Positions 10,497 to 20,032 of a stretch of 64,000 bases of DNA are shown here, piece after piece. The stretch's first letter is position 1; the number at the start of each line of letters is the position of its first letter. The position numbers were made by a program, and so were the translations under genes. Source of the stretch: Wolbachia endosymbiont (group A) of Anomoia purmunda (GTDB taxonomy: Bacteria; Pseudomonadota; Alphaproteobacteria; Rickettsiales; Anaplasmataceae); assembly GCF_947251545.1 (NCBI RefSeq), contig NZ_OX366362.1, positions 1,302,001-1,366,000 on the forward strand, given 5' to 3'. The notes beneath the pieces were generated by a model. The model had not been told where the DNA came from and did no database searches. It saw only the letters and a list, made by a program, of their open reading frames with translations.

Positions 10497-13400
10497 ATGA
10501 TAAGTTCTATACAAGAACCTAATGAACTCAGAAAACGTTTACAAGGATTTTATCGTACTGATGAAAAGAGTTATATACGTTATCTTGTAGAAAAAGCAGA
10601 GCTTTCAGCTGATTCAAAAAATAGAATTTATAATATAGCAAAACAAGTTATTGAAAAAATCAAACACAATAAATTAAGTATTGTAGATTCCTTTATGCAG
10701 CAATACTCGCTTTCCAATGATGAAGGAATAGCATTGATGTGCCTTGCTGAATCGCTACTTAGAATACCAGATGATTATACAATAGACGAACTAATCAAAG
10801 ATAAAATTGCCAATCAAGAATGGAGTAAATATTTAGGATATTCTTCTTCAGTGTTCGTCAATGCTTCCACGTGGAGTTTAATGATAGGTAGCAGTATATT
10901 GAGAGATAATGAAGGCGATTCGAAGTTCTATTACGCAATTTCTAAGTTACTTAAGAATTTAGGAGAACCGATCATTCGCAAAGCAGTAAAACAAGCAATG
11001 TCTATGCTTGGTAATCATTTTCTTGTTGGAGAAACCATAGAAGAAGCTTTAAGGTACGCAAAACTAGATGACAATAGTAAGTTTTTATACTCTTTTGATA
11101 TGCTTGGCGAAGCTGCTCACACAACTGAGGATGCAGAAGAGTATTTTAATTCATATATGCATTCAATAAAAGCTATAGGTGAATCCACTGAAATAAATGA
11201 TTGTTTTAAATCGCATGGAATTTCAATCAAATTGTCTGCATTACATCCACGTTATGAATTCAGCCAATTCGATAATATAGCTGAAGAGTTGAGAGCTAAA
11301 CTGCTAGAGCTTTGTCATGAAGCAAAAAAATACAACATTTCATTATGCATAGATGCAGAAGAAACAGAAAGACTTGAAATTTCCTTAATCTTGTTTGAAC
11401 AATTACGGCTTGATGAATCACTTTCTGAGTGGGAAGGGCTTGGCTTGGCTGTGCAAGCATATCAAAAACGTGCTTTGTCTGTTCTTGACTTTGTAGAGGA
11501 TGTTGCTATTCGATCAAATCATAAAATTATGGTCAGACTTGTAAAAGGTGCATATTGGGATTCAGAAATCAAGCGTACGCAAGAATTGGGATTAAATGAT
11601 TACTCAGTATTTACAAGAAAAAGCTATACTGACGTATCTTACCTCGTGTGCGCACAGAAACTTTTGAGTAAACCAAACAGCTTTTACCCATGCTTTGGAA
11701 CTCATAACGTCTATACTTTTGCTTCTATCATGGAACTTGCTGATAAAAACCACCCTGGATTTGAATTTCAACGCTTACATGGAATGGCAAAAGACTTATA
11801 TGATTATGCAATGTCAGAGCTTGCAACAAATGTTAGCTGTCGTGTCTACGCACCCGTTGGGGAACATAGTGACTTGTTGCCTTATCTTATAAGACGCCTT
11901 CTTGAAAATGGAGCTAATAGTTCGTTTGTTAATCAAATAAGTGATCCTAACGTTAAAATCGATGAGTTAATTTCAGATCCACTGGAAAAAGCTATAAATT
12001 TTAATTATGAACCTCATCCAGGCATTCCATTACCACAAGGTATTTTGGGACCAGAAAGAAAAAATTCCTTGGGAATGGATATTAGTGATTCTGTGATAGT
12101 TTCACAATTTGCAGATGATATAAAGGATTTTAGTGAAAAAAAGTGGCAAGTTGGACCAATAATTGATGGAAAGGCACTATTTGATAGTGCTGAATTTATC
12201 GAAGTAGTGAATCCTGCACATTTGGAAAATATAATTGGAGAAGTGTCAAGTGCAACAAGCGATCAAGCTTTAAACGCTCTTGAAATAGCACATAGTGCTT
12301 TTACTAAGTGGCAGAATGTTTCAGCAGTAGAGCGCGCTAAATACCTCGAAAAAGCTGCGGATTTGCTTGAAGAAAGAATGAGAGAGTTGATTTACATTCT
12401 GATTGTGGAAGCAGGAAAAATTTTATCCGATGCAATAGCAGAAGTAAGGGAAGCAGTTGACTTTCTGCGTTATTATGCAATGATAGCAAAGAATGAACTG
12501 AGCGACTGGAAAAAATTGCCAGGTCCAACAGGTGAAGATAACTTCATCTTTTTTGAAGGCAGGGGAGTTTTCTTATGCATATCACCATGGAATTTTCCAC
12601 TTGCTATTTTTCTTGGGCAGGTTTCAGCTGCACTTGCAGCAGGTAACACGGTGCTTGCAAAACCGGCAGAGCAGACACCTATTATTGCTTATGAAGCTGT
12701 TAAGATACTACATGAAGCTGGGATACCAAAAAATGTGTTACACCTCATTCCTGGGGATGGTGGATATTTAGGCAAAATATTAGTTTCAGACAATAGAATT
12801 GCCGGAGTAGCTTTTACTGGCTCAACACAAACTGCTCAAATAATCAATAAAATGCTTGCAAATAGGGATGGTCCTATCGTACCACTTATTGCTGAAACAG
12901 GAGGGCTCAATGCTATGATAGTTGATAGCTCTGCTCTTTTAGAGCAAGTGACTACAGATGTTGTGCTTTCTGCGTTTCGCAGCACCGGCCAACGCTGTTC
13001 TGCACTTAGAGTGCTGTTTATTCAAGAGGACATAGCAGAGAAGCAGATAAAAATGATATGCGGTGCAGCGCAAGAACTCAAGATTGGTGACCCAATACAA
13101 CTTAGTACTGATATTGGTCCAATAATTGACAAAGCATCTATCGATATGCTAACTCAACATACGCAAAAAATGTCAGAGGACGGAGATTCAAATCTGTTAT
13201 TTAAAGTACCCATGGATACAAATTCTCATAATGGTTATTTCTTTCCTCCATATATTTATGAGATACAAAAAATTTCGCAATTAAAGCAAGAAGTATTTGG
13301 TCCTATTTTACATATCATACGTTTTAACAAGTCACAATTAGATGAAGTTATAAGTGATATAAATAGTACTGGATATGGACTTACGTTTTCTTTGCAGAGT

Positions 13401-13637
13401 CGTATACAAATTCAAATTGACACTATAAGTAAAAAAATATCAGTTGGAAATGTCTACATCAACCGTAACCAGATAGGTGCAGCAGTTGGGATACAACCAT
13501 TTGGTGGTAGAGGACTATCTGGCACTGGGCCAAAAGCTGGTGGTCCTCATTATTTACAGCGTTTTTCTACAGAAAAAGTTGTAAGTGTTAACACTACAGC
13601 ATTTGGTGGTAACACTACACTTATGTGTTTGGATTAA
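10497..13637 (+). CDS. putA: Bifunctional proline dehydrogenase / P5C dehydrogenase
   Basis: Oxidises proline to glutamate in two steps; provides carbon and electrons from host amino acids. The 1046-residue protein has a PRODH barrel (about residues 200-470) with IKLSALHPRY, LCIDAEETERL, RLVKGAYWDSEIK and RVYAPVGEHSDLLPYLIRRL, followed by an aldehyde dehydrogenase domain (about 560-1035) with ISPWNFPLAIF, the general base E800 in IAETGG and the catalytic cysteine C834 in GQRCSALR. An N-terminal DNA-binding ribbon-helix-helix domain, found in some PutA, is absent. Length equals the short bifunctional class. Transcribed alone; product glutamate enters the TCA cycle. Confidence 0.97.
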   Translation: MISSIQEPNELRKRLQGFYRTDEKSYIRYLVEKAELSADSKNRIYNIAKQVIEKIKHNKLSIVDSFMQQYSLSNDEGIALMCLAESLLRIPDDYTIDELIKDKIANQEWSKYLGYSSSVFVNASTWSLMIGSSILRDNEGDSKFYYAISKLLKNLGEPIIRKAVKQAMSMLGNHFLVGETIEEALRYAKLDDNSKFLYSFDMLGEAAHTTEDAEEYFNSYMHSIKAIGESTEINDCFKSHGISIKLSALHPRYEFSQFDNIAEELRAKLLELCHEAKKYNISLCIDAEETERLEISLILFEQLRLDESLSEWEGLGLAVQAYQKRALSVLDFVEDVAIRSNHKIMVRLVKGAYWDSEIKRTQELGLNDYSVFTRKSYTDVSYLVCAQKLLSKPNSFYPCFGTHNVYTFASIMELADKNHPGFEFQRLHGMAKDLYDYAMSELATNVSCRVYAPVGEHSDLLPYLIRRLLENGANSSFVNQISDPNVKIDELISDPLEKAINFNYEPHPGIPLPQGILGPERKNSLGMDISDSVIVSQFADDIKDFSEKKWQVGPIIDGKALFDSAEFIEVVNPAHLENIIGEVSSATSDQALNALEIAHSAFTKWQNVSAVERAKYLEKAADLLEERMRELIYILIVEAGKILSDAIAEVREAVDFLRYYAMIAKNELSDWKKLPGPTGEDNFIFFEGRGVFLCISPWNFPLAIFLGQVSAALAAGNTVLAKPAEQTPIIAYEAVKILHEAGIPKNVLHLIPGDGGYLGKILVSDNRIAGVAFTGSTQTAQIINKMLANRDGPIVPLIAETGGLNAMIVDSSALLEQVTTDVVLSAFRSTGQRCSALRVLFIQEDIAEKQIKMICGAAQELKIGDPIQLSTDIGPIIDKASIDMLTQHTQKMSEDGDSNLLFKVPMDTNSHNGYFFPPYIYEIQKISQLKQEVFGPILHIIRFNKSQLDEVISDINSTGYGLTFSLQSRIQIQIDTISKKISVGNVYINRNQIGAAVGIQPFGGRGLSGTGPKAGGPHYLQRFSTEKVVSVNTTAFGGNTTLMCLD

Positions 13638-13669
13638 TTTGCGGGCCCTAATTTTTCTCCTATCTTACC

Positions 13670-14010
13670 TACACCGTCATACCGCCGCGGTATCTCTTAG
13701 CCGCTAACAAGCAGCGGGATGACGAGGTCAGGGTGTCATGAAAGTAGCTGACACTGGTTTCCATCCAAGACAGCAGTAGCCCCTTCGGTGTCATTCCAGT
13801 GCCCAGACACTGGTTTCTATCCAAAAGGGTGTCATCCCAGTGCCCAGACACTGGGATCCAGGAATTTTATTAAGTTGGTAAGCATAAAAGTGTTATGTAA
13901 AATACAACGTTCTTGATGGGATTGCGTGAAATGCTGGATCCCAGTGTCAAGCACTGGGATGACAAAAAAAGGAGCACTGGGATGACATCACAGGGGCACT
14001 GGAATGACAC
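13670..14010. repeat. WPE palindrome cluster downstream of putA
   Basis: A mixed cluster: an ACCGTCATACCGCCGCGGTA-type palindrome at about 13672-13728, then CCCAGTGC-type units at about 13790-13815, 13829-13860, 13930-13962 and half units to 14008. Two palindrome families are interdigitated. A 60-codon minus-strand frame here (13669-13851) is repeat sequence, not a gene. Confidence 0.85.
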
Positions 14011-14029
14011 CCTTTATGGTCTCTTAAAT

Positions 14030-14552
14030 TGCAACTAATCTAAATATTTAAGGAATTTACCAAATGAAAAAAAAGGCAAAAGAAGCCCCGTGGTTGGCTA
14101 ATTACTTACATTATACTTTCAAGTATGGCGTTTTTTTATTCTAAACGCTTAATAACCGCGATTTAGCTGCTTTTTAATGCAACTAACCTTTAGTCATAAA
14201 TGTTTAAGAAATTTGCTAAACAGAAAAAAAGGCAAAAGAAACCCTAGGGTAGCTAGTTATTCACTATCCATTTTTTAAGTTGGCGTTTTTTAATGTTTTA
14301 AATGCTTTATAAGCGCATTTTAGCTTATATTAGGTAAAAACCTAGAAACTTTATAAAGACATAAGGTGCACATAGTGCAAAAAATTAAAAATAAGACGCC
14401 AATTACGTTGTTTTCTTGCTGTTTAATCTGCACAGATGAAGATAACTGAATACCTTCAATACCATGATAAGAGGGCTGGCGGAGGGTGTCAAGTAAGTTT
14501 TTTCGTTTCTATTTCCAATAAAAGTTTGTTATATGGTTATGCAAGAAGTCTA
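14030..14552 (+). repeat. Dispersed non-coding repeat, copy 1, ending in an IS-like terminal repeat
   Basis: About 520 bp similar, in opposite orientation, to 39613-39998 and to the inside of 61350-62107. It starts with two diverged tandem units of about 148 bp (start points near 14031 and 14179), each containing AAAAAGGCAAAAGAA then a GGCGTTTTTT stretch, then a single-copy part (about 14330-14500) and ends at 14535-14552 with GGTTATGCAAGAAGTCTA, the same 18-mer that bounds the 61350-62107 element. The matching left terminus is not seen. No long reading frame. The end lies 11 bp before the next gene's ATG, so it may carry that gene's promoter. Confidence 0.75.
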
Positions 14553-14563
14553 TTATAAATGAA

Positions 14564-15205
14564 ATGAATGTGAAAAATATCTTGTTAGCGTTTTTAGTAC
14601 AAATGGTGTTCAGTTTGCCGCTATTTGCAGCTGATCCTGTTTTGCTCAACTGCATTGAAACTCCAGAAATTTATGACCTTGATGCAAGGCCAAAAAATTT
14701 TAGCTCTTCAAACAATTTAAGAAGGAAACCCGGTTCTCCAAATAGTGCAACAGGAGAATTAATACACATAGTGGGTAGAATTACTGATATAAACTGTTTA
14801 CCAATACAAAATGCTGTAGTTTCTATATGGCACGCGAATTCACGTGGCGTGAACCATTACGATAAGGATATAGAGGATGATCCGAATTTTGCTGGATCAG
14901 GAAGGTTTGTAGTGAATAACCTTGGCTATTATAACTTTATTACGATAACACCTGGTAAAATTGGTGATAGAGCTCCACATATTAACTTTCTAGTGCAACA
15001 TCCGGATTTTCCCGAATTCACAACGCAAATGTTTTTTGCTGACCATAATTGCGATAATTGTGCTGATCCTGTTCTTGGAGATTTTGTTAGTAATGGGCTT
15101 GCAAGCCTTCTCATAACACCATTTACTTACAGTGATCAGGTCATAAAAACCTATACGTTTAACATTACCTTGGGCGGATATAATAAGTTCTCTAATAAAA
15201 GATAA
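14564..15205 (+). CDS. Secreted intradiol-dioxygenase-fold protein, probably non-catalytic
   Basis: A 213-residue protein with a cleavable-looking signal peptide (MNVKNILLAFLVQMVFSLPLFAADP) followed by a domain like intradiol ring-cleavage dioxygenases: VGRITDINCLPIQNAVVSIWHANSRG then NNLGYYNFITITPG and RAPHINFLVQHPDF. Active family members bind Fe(III) with Tyr, Tyr, His, His. Here the first Tyr position (eighth after W89) is N97, the PGPY tyrosine is replaced in PGKIGD, and the HxH pair is H139-x-N141. So only one ligand is evident and dioxygenase activity is doubtful. Four cysteines (C30, C78, C163, C166) may form disulfides after export. Its leader resembles that before pepA, 60 bp downstream. 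Confidence 0.75.
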   Translation: MNVKNILLAFLVQMVFSLPLFAADPVLLNCIETPEIYDLDARPKNFSSSNNLRRKPGSPNSATGELIHIVGRITDINCLPIQNAVVSIWHANSRGVNHYDKDIEDDPNFAGSGRFVVNNLGYYNFITITPGKIGDRAPHINFLVQHPDFPEFTTQMFFADHNCDNCADPVLGDFVSNGLASLLITPFTYSDQVIKTYTFNITLGGYNKFSNKR

Positions 15206-15266
15206 AAAACCCTTGCATGTAAGGGAGTCCATAGTAAACTTGAGTGTTATTGTACTTAGGATGTAT

Positions 15267-16805
15267 ATGAAAAATATCTTACTGATGTTTTTGCTATGTT
15301 TTATGTACAGTTTACAATTATTTGCAACGGAGATGCCAGCAATGAAAATAACAATTTCTAAAATTTCGCCCGATTTTAAAACAATAGTAATGGGTTTATT
15401 TGAGGACAACGAAACCGTAAATGATGGCGGAGTTTTGCAAGGAAAACAGGTCATAGATAATATAAAGCAATTTAGCGATTTCAATGGAAGTTTTGGTGAA
15501 TTTTTCTCTACTGCTTTGCCAGAAGAAAAAAATGTCATAGTTGTTGGACTGGGTAAGAAGGATGAATGGAATGAAAATAAAGAATTAAATATTGGTGGTA
15601 AAATATATTGTGAGTTAAGCAGATTAAAAATTAAAAAAGCAGCGGTTTTAATCGAAGGTAGTGCAGCAAATGTTGCATATGGTGCGTTTCTGCGTAGTTT
15701 TAAGTTTGATAAGTATAAAACTAAAAAGGATGAGAAAATTACAGAGGTAGAGGAGATTACCGTATTAGTAAAAGCTGAGCAATTAAGTAATGCTGAAAGA
15801 TCATTTGAGCACTTAAGGCAAGAAGGTGAGAGTATATTTCTTGCGCGCTCTTTTATAACAGAGCCTCCTAACATTCTATATCCAGAATCCTATGCTGATC
15901 ATATAAAAAAAGAACTTACTAAGCTTGGCCTTGAAATTGAAGTGCTTGATAAAAAGCAGATGGAAGAGAAAAAAATGGGAGCCTTGCTTGGAGTTGCACA
16001 AGGAAGTAGTAAAGAACCAAAATTAGTAGTGATAAAATGGAATGGAGCTGCTAAAGAACAAAAGCCAATAGCTTTTGTTGGTAAAGGCATAACGTTTGAC
16101 ACTGGTGGAGTATCGCTCAAACCTTCACGTGGTATGGAGTCGATGAAATATGACATGGCAGGCTCTGCTGCTGTGGTTGGGGTGATGCATGCTTTAGCAG
16201 GACGAAAAGCAAAAGTAAATGCAATCGGCGTGGTCGCACTTGCAGAAAATGCAGTGGGTGGTAATGCTCAAAGACCAAGTGATGTAGTAACTTCAATGTC
16301 TGGACAGACAATAGAAGTGTTGAACACCGATGCAGAAGGAAGGCTCATACTTGCAGATGCTTTATGGTATACGCAAGACAGATTCTCACCAAAATTTATG
16401 ATTGATCTTGCAACTTTAACTGGTGCTATAGTGGTTGCACTTGGAAATAACGAATATGCTGGTCTTTTTTCAAACAATGATGAATTAGCAAACCGTCTGA
16501 TTGATGTAGGAAATGAAGTAAATGAGAAGTTATGGCGTTTTCCTATGAATGAAACTTATGACAAAATTATTGATTCACCGATTGCTGATGTTCAAAACAT
16601 CGCTCCTGCAGGCTCTGGTGGAGATAGCATAATGGCTGCACAGTTTTTACAGCGTTTTGTGAATGAAACTTGCTGGGCACATTTAGATATCGCAGGCACT
16701 GCTTGGCACGAAAAAGGTACTGACATTTGTCCAAGAGGAGCAGTAGGTTTTGGTGTAAGGTTACTTAATAAGTTGGTTGAGAAGTACTACGAAGCCAATG
16801 ATTAA
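15267..16805 (+). CDS. pepA: Leucyl (cytosol-type, M17) aminopeptidase
   Basis: Dinuclear-metal exopeptidase. The catalytic domain has GKGITFDTGGVSLKPS (metal-binding Lys/Asp) and the M17 signature NTDAEGRL. I chose ATG 15267 (512 residues, AGG nearby), which gives a signal-like leader MKNILLMFLLCFMYSLQLFA; the frame is also open to 15213. The usual cytosolic M17 start would be ATG 15342 (MKITISKISPDFK, 487 residues). The hydrophobic leader is unusual for this family and resembles the upstream dioxygenase-fold gene's signal peptide, so either the leader is untranslated duplicated DNA or this PepA is exported. Same strand, 61 bp from the upstream gene. Confidence 0.93.
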   Translation: MKNILLMFLLCFMYSLQLFATEMPAMKITISKISPDFKTIVMGLFEDNETVNDGGVLQGKQVIDNIKQFSDFNGSFGEFFSTALPEEKNVIVVGLGKKDEWNENKELNIGGKIYCELSRLKIKKAAVLIEGSAANVAYGAFLRSFKFDKYKTKKDEKITEVEEITVLVKAEQLSNAERSFEHLRQEGESIFLARSFITEPPNILYPESYADHIKKELTKLGLEIEVLDKKQMEEKKMGALLGVAQGSSKEPKLVVIKWNGAAKEQKPIAFVGKGITFDTGGVSLKPSRGMESMKYDMAGSAAVVGVMHALAGRKAKVNAIGVVALAENAVGGNAQRPSDVVTSMSGQTIEVLNTDAEGRLILADALWYTQDRFSPKFMIDLATLTGAIVVALGNNEYAGLFSNNDELANRLIDVGNEVNEKLWRFPMNETYDKIIDSPIADVQNIAPAGSGGDSIMAAQFLQRFVNETCWAHLDIAGTAWHEKGTDICPRGAVGFGVRLLNKLVEKYYEAND

Positions 16806-16867
16806 AGATCTTTATACTGGATTTATGGCTTGGCTACATGAACGTTTATTTTCGAGGCGCAGCAAAT

Positions 16868-17395
16868 GAAAGTAGCTGACGCATATTTCTTTTTTTCTGG
16901 ATTCCAGCGTCAGCTACTTTCATGACACCCTGACAACCGTCATCCCGCTACTTGTTAGCGGCTGAGATACCGTGAATGAATCGCGGTATGACGGTTCGTG
17001 GCGGCGTGACGATAAGCTCGTCATCCCGCTGCTTGTTAGCGGGATCTAGAGATAACGCGGCGTTATGACGTAGGACTGCTGTCATCCCAGTGCTCCTTTT
17101 TTTGTCATCCAAGTAGCCTCCTATGGTGTCATCCCAGTGCCCAGACACTGGGATCCAGTTGAGCTATTTCAACAAAAATACTGCATTTTGAGATGAACGT
17201 TTATTTTCACCAGATTATTTACAAGTATAACAATTAAAGTCTGGATTCCAGTGTCAAGCACTGGAATGACACCGTCTTGGATGGAAACCAGTGTCAGCTA
17301 CTTGGATGACATCATAGGGGCGCTGGGATGACACCCTGACAATCGTCATCCCGCCGCTTGTTAGCGGCTAAGAGATACCGCGGCGGCATGACGTA
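16868..17395. repeat. WPE palindrome cluster between pepA and an MFS gene
   Basis: The 693-base gap has no gene. It contains at least seven palindromic units of two kinds: CCAGCGTCAGCTACTT/CCCAGTGC types (about 16895-16930, 17085-17160, 17238-17330) and CGTCATCCCGCTGCTTGTTAGCGG types (about 16938-17065, 17344-17392). Small frames inside are repeat-derived. Confidence 0.85.
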
Positions 17396-17498
17396 GGGAA
17401 ACCTTTTTTGGGTTAGCTATAGCAGTAGTCAGGAAACAATAGCTTAAAAAGAGACTTAGTGTTAAATTTCTAATAGATTACTTATAAAAACAAATCTT

Positions 17499-18686
17499 AT
17501 GGAAAGCAGAGCTAAGGCTTGGTTCATTTGGCTGATTAGTAACTTGGTTGTTATATTCAGCAACATGCAGATAATTTATACCTTTATAAGTGTAAATCTT
17601 GAAAAGGAACTTGGACTTACAATCGCGCAAGTTGCACTGGCTAATTCAGCATATACTTGGACTTTCGCCATCTTACAATTTTTTAGTGGAGCAACGTTTA
17701 ATGTTTTTTCCAGTAAAAAAATTTATTTTTTCTCATTATCAACTATGATCTTGGGGTTTTTTGTCCTTATTAATAGTGACAATTTCTCCCATTTGATTTT
17801 GTCTCAAGTGTTGATTGCAACTGGAGCATCATTTGGTTTTATTGGTGCTGCTCACACAAGTAGCATATGTTTTTCCGCTGCCCAATTTGGATTGATGTTT
17901 TCACTAGTGCAGACAATTTCAAGCCTTTCTGCTTTGGTAATTCAAATACTGTTCTCTAACTTGCTTGCCGAAGATGCATATTGGAAAAATCTGATTGTAT
18001 GCATAATACTATTTGGTGTGTTGATATTTGTACTTACGCTTTTTTGTCCAAACACACTTCCAGAAAGCAGCTCAGAAAAGCGCACAATAAAAGGCTCTAT
18101 GAAGACAGTAATGTGCTCTGTACTCACAGTGCTAAAATCAAGAGATATCTGGATAACTTCAGTGATGGGTGCTATTACTTTTGGAACATTTTTAGCACTT
18201 AATACCTTGTGGGCTCCAAGGTTACTGGGCAACTCAGAACTCAATGCAATGGAGTCAGGTATAGCAACTGCAATACTATGGCTTGGTCTTGCAGTTGGTG
18301 CTCCAATTGCAGATCGAATCTCAAACTTATTTAAAAATAGGAAACATGTAATTTCTGCTTTTGCTTTATTGCAAGGCGTCTCAATTATTATTTTACTATA
18401 CAGCCATTTAACAGTCCACGTTGTGTACTTTTGTATGTTAATGTTCGGGTTTTTTGCGGGAGGACATATGCTTAATTTTACTGTCGGCAGCGAGATTGTG
18501 AAACGAAAATACATCAGCACATCATCATCCATTATCAATGGATTTATGTTTATTGGCAGTGGAGTTATAGTGTCAATGTTAGCACTTTTTACAGATCATC
18601 AAATGGCACTTTTTGCAATATTTGCGATATTGATAGCTACCGGTATTTTAAATTATGCAACAAAAGAGACATACTCTAAAAAATAA
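17499..18686 (+). CDS. MFS permease, substrate unknown
   Basis: A 395-residue integral membrane protein with about 12 hydrophobic segments (first at residues 8-30, second after FILQFFSG-like text near 60) and a short charged central loop PNTLPESSSEKRTIKG around residues 185-200, the usual MFS mid-loop. It is only distantly like the 8.8-10.1 kb permease. Motif A after segment 2 is weak (GATFNVFSSKKIYF), so specificity cannot be guessed. The nearest downstream gene is the IHF-like gene 60 bp away; co-transcription is possible. Confidence 0.85.
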   Translation: MESRAKAWFIWLISNLVVIFSNMQIIYTFISVNLEKELGLTIAQVALANSAYTWTFAILQFFSGATFNVFSSKKIYFFSLSTMILGFFVLINSDNFSHLILSQVLIATGASFGFIGAAHTSSICFSAAQFGLMFSLVQTISSLSALVIQILFSNLLAEDAYWKNLIVCIILFGVLIFVLTLFCPNTLPESSSEKRTIKGSMKTVMCSVLTVLKSRDIWITSVMGAITFGTFLALNTLWAPRLLGNSELNAMESGIATAILWLGLAVGAPIADRISNLFKNRKHVISAFALLQGVSIIILLYSHLTVHVVYFCMLMFGFFAGGHMLNFTVGSEIVKRKYISTSSSIINGFMFIGSGVIVSMLALFTDHQMALFAIFAILIATGILNYATKETYSKK

Positions 18687-18746
18687 AGTAGCTGAATCTC
18701 GAGTCGATTGCTATATTATATTTACGTATTGTAATATTTATCAATA

Positions 18747-19052
18747 ATGGATCACGTTACAACAAAAGACATAACAGTAACTAAGGCAACGATAGCTGGA
18801 AATATAAACCAAGAAATAGGATTATCAAAGGAAGACTCTGTTTCGATAATAGATGATATATTGGACGAAATAAAGACAAGCTTGGTAAAGGATGGAATAG
18901 TGAAAATATCATCATTTGGAACATTCTTGGTCAAAAAAAAGAAGGAAAGACCAGGAAATATACCAAATACATCGGAGAAAGTGATGATTCAGGCAAGAAA
19001 TTCAGTTTCTTTTAGGCCTTCAAAAATTATAAAAAAATCAATCAATAATTAA
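18747..19052 (+). CDS. ihfA: Integration host factor / HU-like DNA-binding protein (probable IHF alpha)
   Basis: A 101-residue nucleoid protein of the HU/IHF family: helical dimerisation half (residues 10-50), then [20 protein letters not shown], the beta-arm with the intercalating proline in RPG, and [13 protein letters not shown] at the C-terminus. The order ihfA then merR-like gene is common in proteobacteria and favours the alpha subunit. The stop overlaps the next start by one base (TAATG at 19050-19054), indicating translational coupling. Confidence 0.85.
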   Translation: MDHVTTKDITVTKATIAGNINQEIGLSKEDSVSIIDDILDEIKTSLVKDGIVKISSFGTFLVKKKKERPGNIPNTSEKVMIQARNSVSFRPSKIIKKSINN

Positions 19053-19378
19053 TGAACAAGGAAAAATTATTTTATACGATTGGGGAAGTAGCTGAAGAGC
19101 TACATTTGGAACAGCATGTTTTGAGATTTTGGGAAGGTCAATTTCATCAAATTAAGCCTACAAAGAGTAAAGGAAGAAGGCTATATGATTGTAAATGTAT
19201 AGAGGCCATAAAGAAAGTAAAATACATGCTATATGATAAAGGATATACAATAAAAGGAGTGCAAAAAGAATTTGGTAATGATATAAAAGTCACAAAGAAT
19301 TTGTTGCAAGAACTCACCGATTTGAGGGACTATTTAACTAGTAAAATAAATAACGAGGAAAGTAACAAGCAGACGTGA
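19052..19378 (+). CDS. MerR-family transcriptional regulator
   Basis: A 108-residue protein with a winged-helix MerR head: [30 protein letters not shown] (helix-turn-helix) and [31 protein letters not shown] (wing). The C-terminal part is too short for a ligand-binding domain. This gene follows ihfA in many alpha- and gammaproteobacteria, where its target is unknown. Starts on the base where ihfA stops. Function beyond DNA binding is not inferred. Confidence 0.85.
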   Translation: MNKEKLFYTIGEVAEELHLEQHVLRFWEGQFHQIKPTKSKGRRLYDCKCIEAIKKVKYMLYDKGYTIKGVQKEFGNDIKVTKNLLQELTDLRDYLTSKINNEESNKQT

Positions 19379-19423
19379 AACACTACGTCTCGCTAAAATT
19401 TTGGAGTTTTGTGAGAGTTTAAA

Positions 19424-20020
19424 ATGTGGCATATAGCCTCATTTCTTATGTTATTAGCAATATTAATAGGCTGTGGCCTGCAAAAACCTGCACCTGTGTT
19501 GCTTAAAGGCGAAGAATTTTACGGAAAAAGAGATCTGGAATATACAAGAGAGTACCATTTAATTAGGGAGCCTTCAGTGCAAAAAGAAAGTAGAAAAGCC
19601 ATCATAAATAGGATATACAAAGATAACAATGATGCACAAAACGTGGAGGTAAATTGTAAATTTGTAATGCCAGTTAAAGGTTCAGCTACCTCTTCTGATG
19701 AAATGTGTAAGGATGGCATAAAAATTGCTGCTCAAAATGGAACGAACGTAATTGCCTCTGCACCCGGCAAAGTGATATATGTAGGCAAAGGGCTGAGATG
19801 GTATGGGAATTTAATTATAGTGGAACACAAAGATAATTACATGACTGTGTACTCCTATTTAAAAAACATACATGTTGAAATTGGCGATAAAGTAAAGCAA
19901 GGTCAAGTAATTGGATCTGCAGGTAAATCAAGCACACAAGATAAAGATCCACAGATGTGTTTCACAATACGACATAATGGCCAAGCGGTTGATCCTTTGA
20001 TGCATATGAACTGTAATTGA
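19424..20020 (+). CDS. NlpD/EnvC-like LytM-domain lipoprotein
   Basis: A 198-residue predicted lipoprotein: signal segment MWHIASFLMLLAILIGC with a lipobox ending at C17, a short linker, then a LytM (M23) domain at about residues 85-198. The domain keeps the fold landmarks (VIASAPGKVIYVGKG, YGNLIIVEHKDNYMTVYSYL, QGQVIGSAGKSS, DPLMHM) but lacks the zinc and catalytic residues: GIKIAA replaces GxHxGIDI, YSYL replaces YxHL, and CFTIR replaces LHFEIR. This matches the NlpD/EnvC group, which activate cell-wall amidases rather than cut peptidoglycan. No LysM domain is evident. It sits 13 bp before leuS. Confidence 0.8.
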   Translation: MWHIASFLMLLAILIGCGLQKPAPVLLKGEEFYGKRDLEYTREYHLIREPSVQKESRKAIINRIYKDNNDAQNVEVNCKFVMPVKGSATSSDEMCKDGIKIAAQNGTNVIASAPGKVIYVGKGLRWYGNLIIVEHKDNYMTVYSYLKNIHVEIGDKVKQGQVIGSAGKSSTQDKDPQMCFTIRHNGQAVDPLMHMNCN

Positions 20021-20032
20021 ATTTGGATTTAT

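Noticed and set aside
13669..13851. 60-codon minus-strand frame
   Set aside because: Consists of WPE palindromes read through; no independent gene evidence.
13670..14010. WPE palindromes as Rho-independent terminators
   Set aside because: Stems are long enough but no T-run follows, and many copies lie inside genes or upstream of starts.
14990..15874. 294-codon minus-strand frame
   Set aside because: Antisense to the dioxygenase-fold gene and pepA, both with clear family motifs.
16948..17148. 66-codon minus-strand frame
   Set aside because: Repeat-derived (MSGHWDDT text is WPE translated); not a gene.
17942..18538. 198-codon minus-strand frame
   Set aside because: Antisense shadow of the MFS permease.
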